Made by a program: the position numbers and the translations under genes. The notes beneath the pieces were generated by a model. It did not search any database, had not been told where the DNA came from, and saw only the letters and a program-made list of their open reading frames with translations. DNA of 64,000 nucleotides, from contig NZ_CP031395.1 of NCBI RefSeq assembly GCF_004328645.1, positions 1,327,501-1,391,500 on the forward strand. Direction: 5' to 3'. Below are positions 57,422-64,000 of the stretch, piece after piece. The stretch's first letter is position 1. Each line of letters begins with the position of its first letter. The DNA comes from Hylemonella gracilis (GTDB lineage Bacteria; Pseudomonadota; Gammaproteobacteria; Burkholderiales; Burkholderiaceae_C).

Positions 57422-57946
57422 TTGAAGTGCGGCGCGGCCAGAGGGGTCTACGCACGTGCAAATTTGTGTGCTACAGTTTCACCACTCTTCAAGCTTCAGT
57501 TGGTTCAGCGCTCGCAAAACATTACGCGACCATGAAAGTATGAGAGGCTCGTCCAAGGCTGCACCCCCTCGGACAGAATCTAAAAATTTGAGATTTGGCG
57601 ACCCGAGCAGCCTTCAATCTCCGACACATTAGAGACTCGCGAACACATCCAGCGGTCTCGTTGAGAAGCGTATCGAACAGGGCGTCTGCTCTGTTCCCCA
57701 CCTCCCAAGATGGTGGGATTGATGTTCAAGCTCAGAAAGAGACATATGAACATCCGCATAGCCGCGCTATGCATGCACGCTGCCCCTCAATTCCTTTGCC
57801 TTGCATCACGGATCTGCCGTGCCGTGTGCATTTTCATTCGCAGTACTCGCCTACGAACAAGGCCCACTTGCATCGTGAAAGAAGTGGCCAGCGAGAAAAC
57901 GCTCTCCGCAAGGAGGGATGTCATTCTGCAACCTTTTTTTTTGACC
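57422..57946. other. Element intergenic region without a clear gene
   Basis: 525 bp. Several short open frames exist on both strands but none has a convincing ribosome-binding site or recognisable product. AAGGAGGG occurs at 57910. Confidence 0.5.
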
Positions 57947-58150
57947 ATGCTGAATTCAGAAATGTCTCCCCAAGTGATCCGCCTCCCGGGTGTTCGTCAC
58001 TACACCGGTCTTTCGCGCTCGACGATCTACGCTCTTGTGCGGAATAACGATTTCCCCAAGCCGCTCAAACTTGGGCCTCGCGCAAGCGGGTGGCTCCAGG
58101 CAGAGGTCTCTCAATGGCTCAAGGCCAAAACCGTCCAGCGTGACGAGTGA
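57947..58150 (+). CDS. AlpA-family DNA-binding regulator
   Basis: 67 residues. LPGVRHYTGLSRSTIYALVR, then NDFPKPLKLGPRASGWLQAE and VSQWL match the MerR-like helix-turn-helix of AlpA regulators, which often control integrase or excisionase in genomic islands. The start could be 57947 or 57962. Neither has a well-spaced ribosome-binding site; a nine-T run lies immediately upstream. Confidence 0.85.
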   Translation: MLNSEMSPQVIRLPGVRHYTGLSRSTIYALVRNNDFPKPLKLGPRASGWLQAEVSQWLKAKTVQRDE

Positions 58151-58160
58151 GGTGCAAGAA

Positions 58161-58556
58161 ATGTCTACGTTTACGCCGTCGTCACAATCTATCCCGGATT
58201 TCGAGGGATGCATGGAAACCATTCGTACACTGAGTTCCTCCTATATGAGCTTCTCCGCCTACATTCGCCGTATGTATCCAGCCATCGACGAGGCAATTCG
58301 GGATGGCACGCCTCTCGACGTGATTTTGAAGGCGATCAATGGCAAGCTTGGTACAAACGGCACCCTTGCTGCGATGAAGTCCGCTCTTCAGCGCATTCGC
58401 AGCGAAATGGCCGCAAAACGCACACTTGGTTTGCCGCCTGACTTTGTCGCTCCTCCTATGCCCGCGTCTCACTTCCCGTTGCAACCCTACGATCGTCCTC
58501 CTTCCTGGGGGCCATTCAATAACTTTCCGCGAAGCGGCCCGATGAGTCGCCTGTGA
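58161..58556 (+). CDS. Hypothetical element protein
   Basis: 131 residues starting 10 bp after the AlpA gene with GAGGTG upstream. Helical centre FSAYIRRMYPAIDEAIRDGT and LKAINGKLGTNGTLAAMKSA followed by a basic helix; Pro-rich end. No family recognised. The arrangement suggests a DNA-binding or mobilization accessory protein, but this is inference. A strong terminator follows. Confidence 0.65.
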   Translation: MSTFTPSSQSIPDFEGCMETIRTLSSSYMSFSAYIRRMYPAIDEAIRDGTPLDVILKAINGKLGTNGTLAAMKSALQRIRSEMAAKRTLGLPPDFVAPPMPASHFPLQPYDRPPSWGPFNNFPRSGPMSRL

Positions 58557-58574
58557 ATCTGTCTTGGAGTTGAT

Positions 58575-58609
58575 AAAAATGCCGACCTTGCAGGGTCGGC
58601 ATTTTTTTT
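58575..58609. terminator. Bidirectional terminator
   Basis: ATGCCGACC (58579-58587) pairs perfectly with GGTCGGCAT (58594-58602), flanked by A and T tracts on both sides. Confidence 0.93.
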
Positions 58610-58758
58610 GCGAGAACAGTGAGGGCGGGTGCGCGATTCCCGACGGTTCTCAACGATTCTTTGAGATATGTATACCGATTCCGATCGATCTGGGCACTGG
58701 GCAAAGTGTTCAAGCTGCTTCCAATAAACGGGAACGTAAGAAACACACACAATCCGAT

Positions 58759-59460
58759 TTATCTCCGTGCCGTCACGAATTGCTGCTTTTCCGTCCCGGT
58801 CATTTTTCTGATCCTGGCGGCCCCCAAGTGACGCTCTGGCTCGCGCTCAATACCTTGCTGCTTGAGTGTCCGGTGATCAACTCGCGCTGCGTGCCCGTAC
58901 TTCTCAAGCGCGGCATTTTGCAGCTCGGCACACCGCCTGCGCATCTCGATTAGTTCAAGCCGCAGCTCCAGCATGTTCCTTCCCCCGCTTTCCTTCTTGC
59001 ATCCGCCAAGCTCAGGGTTCTTCGAGTTGAATCGACGAAATGTTTTTTCAGGTGCTCTCTCAATGCCATCGGGCATCCGATCCGAGAACATCAAGTGCAG
59101 GTGCGTGTTGCTGCGGCCTTCCAGTGACGATGTGTTCTCATGAACCGCGAATTGGTATGGCTTTGTCCCTGCGATCTCATTGACCATCTCATCGACCAGT
59201 TCAAGCTGCTGACTCTTCGTAAGCTCTTCGGGCAACGAGATTTCATGCTCCCGGTAGACCGCGCCATTAGCGCGCTCATGCTTGTCCCCTGCGCGCCAGA
59301 AACTCACCGGGTCATGCTTTGCCCATGCTGGCATGTTGCCATGCCCACTGAAGACCAGATCCTCTCTTGTGCCGAATCTTCCTTGACGGGTGATGTAGCT
59401 CACGTGCTCAACAGCATTACCCTTCTTCCCGCTTTTGACTCTGTGGTGAAAACTTGCCAT
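58759..59460 (-). CDS. MobA/MobL relaxase, IncQ type, short form
   Basis: 233 residues. The N-terminal YITRQGRFG carries the likely nucleophile Tyr; NTHLHLMFSDRMPDGIERAP holds the metal-binding His residues; YGHAARVDHRTLKQQGIERE is the end of the relaxase domain as in IncQ MobA proteins. It stops about 25 residues after that, with no primase or long C-terminal domain. ATG 59460 follows GAAAGG. Nicks and pilots element DNA for transfer by a helper conjugation system. Confidence 0.88.
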   Translation of the reverse strand: MASFHHRVKSGKKGNAVEHVSYITRQGRFGTREDLVFSGHGNMPAWAKHDPVSFWRAGDKHERANGAVYREHEISLPEELTKSQQLELVDEMVNEIAGTKPYQFAVHENTSSLEGRSNTHLHLMFSDRMPDGIERAPEKTFRRFNSKNPELGGCKKESGGRNMLELRLELIEMRRRCAELQNAALEKYGHAARVDHRTLKQQGIEREPERHLGAARIRKMTGTEKQQFVTARR

Positions 59461-59493
59461 GAAACAAACCTTTCTGTAGTTGGAATGAAAAAA

Positions 59494-59517
59494 GCCTGCG
59501 CACGTATGTGCACAGGC
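59494..59517 (-). terminator. Minus-strand terminator or attenuator before the relaxase
   Basis: A 10-bp stem with one mismatch (GCCTGCGCAC with GTGCACAGGC). On the minus strand it is followed by TTTTTT only about 30 bp before the relaxase ATG. Confidence 0.6.
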
Positions 59518-59531
59518 CTTTGCATCGGAGG

Positions 59532-59567
59532 TTTTTCCGTTGATCTGAGAGAAAGGGTAAGTGCGCG
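59532..59567 (+). other. Candidate oriT of RSF1010/R1162 type
   Basis: An imperfect inverted repeat (TTTTTC 59532-59537, GAGAAA 59549-59554) is followed by GGG and TAAGTGCGC (59558-59566). In IncQ plasmids an inverted repeat ending GAGAAA precedes the nic core TAAGTGCGC. The position just upstream of an IncQ-like relaxase supports it. Confidence 0.6.
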
Positions 59568-59771
59568 TCGGATATTCACCCTCTACTCGTCTATTCAAGA
59601 TCCTGTATCACTCCTCATACAGATATCGAAGCAGTAAAAAAATACTACGAGGTGTACCACTGCTCAAGATTCAGCAGAGTTAATCGCCTTCTGTGAAGGC
59701 GTGCACTGCTGCATATTTTTTATCAGACAGGATAGATCTATGACAAGCCACAGTACGTTGACCGAGCGATG

Positions 59772-60398
59772 TCAAACATACGAGTCAAAGAGTCTCTTGT
59801 CATCTGCTTCCGGTATTCCCAGCAAGACGAAAACTTCCTGAGCTTTCACGTCTTGCGTCGATAGGCGTCGATTCTCTGGCAGTTCACTGTTCATGTAGCG
59901 GTCAATCACCTCTTCGATCTGAGTGATGACCCCGTACCGAACACGGCGTTCGATTTCGTGTCTCTTCAAGTGGAGACCGGGGAACTCAAAAATGCCTGCT
60001 CGCCAGGCTCCCTGAATCAATCGAAAGCTCAGTACGTTCCTGTCGACCAGTTTGCTTGGTATCGCTACTCCTGGTGAGACCACCCGGTGGTAGTGAAAGG
60101 AGTCGACGCGTAGAACCTCTTGCCCGTCTTCATAGAGCTCTGGGACCTTGAACACCAGCCGATCCAGCTTGCCAACAGAGATCCCAGCAGGAGGTTTGAT
60201 CGAAACCCTGACCGCTCCGATATAGCCGGGAAACTGGCGTCGCAATGCCGTGCGCCAGTAGAAGCGCAGCTTCACTTCGAGATCGGTGAGGTCGGGCATG
60301 CGGACGTTGCTCCCAATGACTTGTGACCACTGATTGCATTCAATCACACGGACCACGCCATCCGTCACAAAGTGCACAGGCTGTTCACCAGAGCTCAA
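59772..60398 (-). CDS. Hypothetical protein of the element
   Basis: Up to 208 residues from a TTG at 60398; GTG at 60377 or an ATG 33 codons in are alternatives. Contains VKLRFYWRTALRRQFPGYIG, KLDRLVFKVPELYEDGQEVL and a C-terminal RYGVITQIEEVIDRYMNSEL. No signal peptide, membrane segment or family recognised. Base composition matches the element. Confidence 0.6.
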   Translation of the reverse strand: MSSGEQPVHFVTDGVVRVIECNQWSQVIGSNVRMPDLTDLEVKLRFYWRTALRRQFPGYIGAVRVSIKPPAGISVGKLDRLVFKVPELYEDGQEVLRVDSFHYHRVVSPGVAIPSKLVDRNVLSFRLIQGAWRAGIFEFPGLHLKRHEIERRVRYGVITQIEEVIDRYMNSELPENRRLSTQDVKAQEVFVLLGIPEADDKRLFDSYV

Positions 60399-60518
60399 AC
60401 CGGACAGTTCGAATTTCTGAAATCAATCAGTGCGGGATCTGCATGTTTGAACTGCGCTGTCAGGGCAGCGCTTCGAGGGATGGCATTTCCCTACCGGTCA
60501 GAAAGTGCGCGAGTGCCG

Positions 60519-60977
60519 CTACTTGCTCTGCTGTAGCTCTCGCCTCGCCCGTCGTTCCCACTTGGTCAGGACGAGGTCCATCTGCTCATCGATGTCCTGG
60601 AGCGCTTCACGCGCCAACGTCGGCCCCAGCCGTGATTGCAGCGTCATCACGCGCTGATAGCTGATCAGCGCAAATGGCCAGGTCGTTCCCGCATCTGCGG
60701 CCGGCATCATCGGCTTGGGAACAGGCGCGTCACCCGTCCAATCAAGATACCCGCGCGGCATCCCTGCCTGCTGCTCCAGTGCGCGGGCGCGGCGCTCCCC
60801 GAAAGCCTTCTTACGCAGTAAGGCGGACAGTTCCCCCTGGTTGATCTGGCGCTCGCCGTCGTTCGTCGAGGCGATGAAGTCCACCATCCGGCCCTGGAAA
60901 TGCGCGTCGATCCAGCGTTGAAGCTGGGTACGCCGGTTCTCCTCGTCGGGTTTTGTGGGCTTCTCAGGGCTGCTCAT
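60519..60977 (-). CDS. Small HTH repressor-like protein
   Basis: 152 residues. ALLRKKAFGERRARALEQQAGMPRGYLDW resembles the end of the helix-turn-helix in phage-type (XRE/CI-like) repressors, where the pattern is G-E-x-x-A-R-x-x-E-x-x-x-G-x-P-x-G-W-L-D. No peptidase or dimerisation domain is visible. Divergent from the PAP2 operon with two palindromes between. Confidence 0.65.
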   Translation of the reverse strand: MSSPEKPTKPDEENRRTQLQRWIDAHFQGRMVDFIASTNDGERQINQGELSALLRKKAFGERRARALEQQAGMPRGYLDWTGDAPVPKPMMPAADAGTTWPFALISYQRVMTLQSRLGPTLAREALQDIDEQMDLVLTKWERRARRELQQSK

Positions 60978-61002
60978 GGGTGACGCAAATTCTGTTGCGC
61001 CA

Positions 61003-61048
61003 TTACCAAAAGGTAAAACACCAACCAGATACATTACTTTTGAGTAAT
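61003..61048. promoter_or_regulatory. Paired palindromic operators, 31 bp apart
   Basis: TTACC-AAAA-GGTAA (61003-61016) and ATTACT-TTTG-AGTAAT (61033-61048) share the form TTACy-4 nt-rGTAA. Their centres (61009.5 and 61040.5) are exactly 31 bp, three helical turns, apart in the 76-bp gap between the repressor and PAP2 genes. Confidence 0.7.
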
Positions 61049-61053
61049 AATTC

Positions 61054-61614
61054 ATGGCGATGAACTCGCTAATGAAATCAAAGGTTTGCCCCTTCTTCAG
61101 CATTACCCTCTTGTCATGTTTCCCTGGACTGTCGTTTGCCCAATCTGGCCTGGAAAGCGTCGGTGACCTGACCCAGGTCATCGTGCCGGCCTACGCCCTG
61201 GGCATGGCTGCCAATGAGGAGGGTAGCGAAGGTGTCACTCAGTGGAGCTACAGCTTTGCCGCCACGATGGCGACGGTCTACGCCATCAAGTCCTCTTTAC
61301 CGGTGCAGCGCCCCGACTACGAAAACGGGGACCGCAAGGACAGTTTTCCCAGCGGGCACACGGCCGCCGCGTTCAGTGGCGCCACGTTCATCCATCGACG
61401 CTATGGACTGGAACGGGCTGTGGGTCCCTATGCGCTGGCCGTGTTCACGGGCTATACGCGCATCGAGGCCAAGAGGCACCGCCTGGGTGACGTTCTGGTC
61501 GGGGCCTCCATCGCCACGGCCTGGACCTGGGCCTTGGTGGACGAGAAGGCGCAAGTGCAGGTCTCCGTAGACAGGGGGCAGGTCGCGCTGCGTTACGTCT
61601 TGAGTCTGGATTAA
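61054..61614 (+). CDS. PAP2-family lipid phosphatase
   Basis: 186 residues. Signal sequence or anchor (to FAQS near 30). The three phosphatase motifs are intact: KSSLPVQRP (K-x6-RP), FPSGHTAAAF (PSGH) and TRIEAKRHRLGD (R-x5-H-x3-D). Acts on lipid phosphates on the periplasmic side. In this operon it may act on lipid A or on the polyprenyl carrier. ATG 61054 or 61060. Confidence 0.93.
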   Translation: MAMNSLMKSKVCPFFSITLLSCFPGLSFAQSGLESVGDLTQVIVPAYALGMAANEEGSEGVTQWSYSFAATMATVYAIKSSLPVQRPDYENGDRKDSFPSGHTAAAFSGATFIHRRYGLERAVGPYALAVFTGYTRIEAKRHRLGDVLVGASIATAWTWALVDEKAQVQVSVDRGQVALRYVLSLD

Positions 61615-61637
61615 GACCCCGAAACGGACAACACGCA

Positions 61638-62603
61638 ATGCCGAAGCGTATTTCCTTGGTCGTCCCGTTCTACAACGAGTCCGAGGGGGTGGATGCCTTC
61701 TATCAGGCCATCCATCCTGTCCTGGATGCTCTGCCTGGCTATAGCTTCGAGATCGTCTGCATTGACGACGGGAGTCGGGATGACACGCTAGAACGGCTGA
61801 TTGCCTACAAGGACATCGACCCTCGTTTGATCGTCCTGGAGTTGAGCCGCAACTTCGGCAAGGAAAGCGCCATGACGGCGGGCCTACACATGGCAATGGG
61901 CGATGCGGCCATCGTGCTGGATGCGGACTTGCAGGACCCGCCTGAGCTCATTGCTCGCATGCTGGCGCTGTGGGAGAGCAGCGGCGCGGACATGGTCCTT
62001 GCCAAGCGGGCGGATCGCAGTAGCGACGGCTGGCTCAAGCGCATGAGCGCGCTGGGTTTCTACAAGCTCCACAACCGCCTGGCAAAGGTTCCGCTCCCAG
62101 AGAACGTGGGGGACTGCCGGTTGATGGCGCGCCCTGTGCTGGAAGCGCTCAAAACTTTGCCCGAGCGGACCCGCTTCATGAAGGGGCTGTTTGCCTGGGT
62201 CGGCTTCAAGACCGTCACGCTGGAGTACACGCGCCCGGTTCGTGCTGGGGGCACAAGCAAGTTCTCGGGCTGGAAGCTCTGGAACCTGGCACTGGACGGC
62301 ATCAGCTCTTTCTCCACTGTCCCTTTGCGCATGTGGACCTACCTGGGTGCTCTGGGGGCACTGTCAACGGCCTGCTACGCGCTCTTCGTAGTCGTCCGCA
62401 CCCTGGTGCATGGCGTGGACGTGCCGGGTTATGCGTCTCTGCTGGTTGCAATCCTCTTCTTCGGCAGTGTGCAGCTCATCAGCGTAGGGGTGCTGGGCGA
62501 ATACATCGGGCGTATCCACGAAGAGTCCAAGCAGCGTCCGGTCTATCTGTTGCGTGCGGTGCATCGGCAGGATGCCGGGGACGCACCTACTTCCGAGGCA
62601 TGA
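61638..62603 (+). CDS. GT2 polyprenyl-phosphate glycosyltransferase (GtrB/ArnC-like)
   Basis: 321 residues. Catalytic N-terminal domain with SLVVPFYNESEGVDAFY, IDDGSRDDTLE and VLDADLQDPPELI, a GGTSKFSGWKLWNLALDGI loop, and two C-terminal membrane helices. Transfers a sugar to undecaprenyl phosphate at the inner face. Its stop overlaps the gtrA start (ATGA). Confidence 0.94.
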   Translation: MPKRISLVVPFYNESEGVDAFYQAIHPVLDALPGYSFEIVCIDDGSRDDTLERLIAYKDIDPRLIVLELSRNFGKESAMTAGLHMAMGDAAIVLDADLQDPPELIARMLALWESSGADMVLAKRADRSSDGWLKRMSALGFYKLHNRLAKVPLPENVGDCRLMARPVLEALKTLPERTRFMKGLFAWVGFKTVTLEYTRPVRAGGTSKFSGWKLWNLALDGISSFSTVPLRMWTYLGALGALSTACYALFVVVRTLVHGVDVPGYASLLVAILFFGSVQLISVGVLGEYIGRIHEESKQRPVYLLRAVHRQDAGDAPTSEA

Positions 62604-63031
62604 GCTTGCCGCTGCGCTTGCTTCTGCGACAGCTTGCCTGCTTCGTGGCTGTGGGTGTTACCGCCACTGCTATGCATTGGTGCTTGGCTGTGTGGCTGGT
62701 TGAGGCATGGAGTCTGCCGGCAGCAGCGGCCAACTTGGCGGGATGGGTGCTGGCTTTCGGGGTTTCGTTTGCCGGGCACTACACCTTCACGTTCCGTCAT
62801 GCACACACGGATTGGAAGCGTTCGGCCTGGCGCTTCTTTCTGATTTCAGTAAGCGGCTTCGCCGTCAACGAACTGGGATACGTCGGTTTGTTGCACACGA
62901 CGGCGCTGCCCTATGACCTGCTGCTCGCACTTCTTCTCGTCACCCAGGCTGGATTGACCTTCCTGGTAAGTCGTCTCTGGGCCTTTCGCCACTCAGCGTC
63001 CGTGCCCCCCTCTCAAGAAACACCCTCATGA
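62600..63031 (+). CDS. GtrA-family flippase
   Basis: 143 residues with four membrane helices: RQLACFVAVGVTATAMHW, NLAGWVLAFGVSFAGHYTFT, RFFLISVSGFAVNELGYVG and LLVTQAGLTFLVSRLWAF. GtrA proteins move polyprenyl-linked sugars across the membrane. ATGA overlaps at both ends. Confidence 0.93.
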   Translation: MSLPLRLLLRQLACFVAVGVTATAMHWCLAVWLVEAWSLPAAAANLAGWVLAFGVSFAGHYTFTFRHAHTDWKRSAWRFFLISVSGFAVNELGYVGLLHTTALPYDLLLALLLVTQAGLTFLVSRLWAFRHSASVPPSQETPS

Positions 63032-64000
63032 AGAACACAGCCTCACAAACGTCGCTCGTCCTGACTTGGCTGATTGCATTGGCCGTTCTGTTGCGCCTGA
63101 TTACCTTGGGGCTCTATCCCCTGTCGGATCTGACGGAAGCACGCTACGCGGAGATCGCGCGCAAGATGGTGGCCTCCGGCGACTGGATCACGCCCTGGTA
63201 TGCCGAAGGCGTGCCGTTCTGGGGCAAGCCGCCGCTCTCCACCTGGTTAACGGCCGGGAGCATGCAGCTGTTCGGTGTGAATGAGTGGGCTGCGCGACTG
63301 CCTCACTTCCTGTGTGCTGCGCTGGTGGCCTGGCTCATGTGGAGCTGGCTGCGGCTCTACAGCGCCCGAACGGCTCAACTGGGATTGGCTCTGCTGATCG
63401 GTTCAGTGCTTTATTTCGTGGCCGCAGGCGCGGTGATGACTGATATGGCTTTGCTCGTTGGCCTGGTCCTGGCGATGCGTGGCTTCTGGTTTGCAATCAC
63501 GCGAACGGATGGCTTCAAGGTAGCGAAGCGTGAGGGCTGGTTGTTCTTCATAGGTCTCGGTCTGGGGCTGCTCGCCAAGGGGCCAGTGGCCCTCATACTC
63601 GCGGGCCTGCCTATTGGCTTGTGGGTACTAGCCTGGCTCGTCTCACCACATCAAAGCAGCGTCCCGGGTATAGGACGCAAGCTGATCTGGTTGTGTAAGC
63701 GGTTGCCTTGGCTGCGAGGTCTGGCCTTGATGTTGTTGATGGCCGTGCCTTGGTACGCGCTGGCCGAATGGCGTACACCCGGATTCCTGAACTATTTCCT
63801 GATCGGCGAGCACTGGCACCGATTCACCCAACCAGGCTGGAGTGGTGACCTCTACGGCACCGCGCACGTCGAGCCTCGTGGAGCGGTCTGGCTTTTCGCG
63901 CTGGCCGCCTGCCTGCCATGGAGTTTTCTGCTGCTAGCGCTGTTGCCTGGACGAGCAAAGGCAAAAAATGAAACGGCACAGAACCCACCAGTGCAGGATG
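63028..64000 (+). CDS. ArnT-like glycosyltransferase, 3' truncated by window edge
   Basis: At least 324 residues. Starts at an ATG overlapping gtrA and stays open to the window end. The first periplasmic loop, LSDLTEARYAEIARKMVASG with WITPWYAEGVPFWGKPPL, is the catalytic signature of ArnT/PMT (GT83/GT39) enzymes. Many hydrophobic helices follow. It would transfer a sugar from the polyprenyl carrier to a periplasmic acceptor such as lipid A. Confidence 0.92.
   Translation, partial: MKNTASQTSLVLTWLIALAVLLRLITLGLYPLSDLTEARYAEIARKMVASGDWITPWYAEGVPFWGKPPLSTWLTAGSMQLFGVNEWAARLPHFLCAALVAWLMWSWLRLYSARTAQLGLALLIGSVLYFVAAGAVMTDMALLVGLVLAMRGFWFAITRTDGFKVAKREGWLFFIGLGLGLLAKGPVALILAGLPIGLWVLAWLVSPHQSSVPGIGRKLIWLCKRLPWLRGLALMLLMAVPWYALAEWRTPGFLNYFLIGEHWHRFTQPGWSGDLYGTAHVEPRGAVWLFALAACLPWSFLLLALLPGRAKAKNETAQNPPVQD

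Larger units (their letters stand above)
59461..59771. other. Relaxase upstream region with oriT-like sequences
   Basis: 311 bp without a gene. Holds a minus-strand terminator-like hairpin, the oriT-like core and a perfect hairpin CGCCTTC-TGT-GAAGGCG (59685-59701). Confidence 0.55.

Noticed and set aside
57580..57946. Short ORFs on both strands between the integrase and AlpA genes
   Set aside because: Overlapping, without ribosome-binding sites or recognisable products.
58487..58752. Minus-strand ORFs of 78-87 codons across the terminator at 58575
   Set aside because: They read through a strong terminator hairpin and show no domain.

Overview
The window is a high-GC chromosomal segment from a betaproteobacterium, most likely Burkholderiales and probably Comamonadaceae. 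The evidence is the gene order (dksA - STAS protein - hslVU - complete dcw cluster - lpxC), a Burkholderiales-type porin, Cys-poor DksA and the M23 peptidase/secA/argJ/mutT/yacG/zapD/coaE/pilD/pilC neighbourhood. Species cannot be assigned from the sequence alone.

Layout. 1-11.4 kb: a truncated GGDEF-EAL protein, an FAD-dependent oxidoreductase, the RNase P RNA, an Rrf2 regulator related to IscR but without its Fe-S cysteines, dapF - DUF484 - xerC, a chemotaxis receptor, rlmI and a small lipoprotein. 11.7-18.6 kb: a His-rich COG0523 metallochaperone GTPase, a DksA carrying a histone-H1-like tail, a large STAS-type protein, and hslV-hslU. 18.9-39.4 kb: the peptidoglycan and division cluster mraZ-rsmH-ftsL-ftsI-murE-murF-mraY-murD-ftsW-murG-murC-ddl-ftsQ-ftsA-ftsZ, then lpxC and a small membrane protein. 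39.5-55.6 kb: coq7, a porin, tRNA-Thr(UGU), a DciA-like protein, an M23 peptidase, secA, argJ, a DUF815 ATPase, mutT, a GST with a divergent WYL regulator, yacG, zapD, coaE, pilD and pilC.

At 55.77 kb a 45-bp 3' remnant of tRNA-Pro(CGG) marks the junction of a lower-GC integrated element. The element carries a tyrosine integrase, an AlpA-like regulator, a short IncQ-type MobA/MobL relaxase with an oriT-like site just upstream, and unknown proteins. It looks like a mobilizable rather than self-transmissible element. Next come a small HTH repressor-like gene and a divergent four-gene operon (PAP2 phosphatase, GT2 glycosyltransferase, GtrA flippase, ArnT-like transferase that runs off the window). 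This operon looks like an envelope-lipid modification cassette. Two matching palindromes exactly 31 bp apart sit between the repressor gene and the operon.

The most unusual pattern is at gene junctions. Where neighbouring genes do not overlap directly (hslV/hslU, rsmH/ftsL, ftsW/murG, DUF815/mutT, and ftsA/ftsZ in part), the gap is filled by tiny ORFs that start in an ATGA on the upstream stop codon and end in an ATGA on the downstream start codon. Several are built from a dispersed repeat read in one common frame. In ddl the same repeat is fused in frame to the enzyme's N-terminus. This could be a repeat-derived system that keeps translation coupled across operon gaps.
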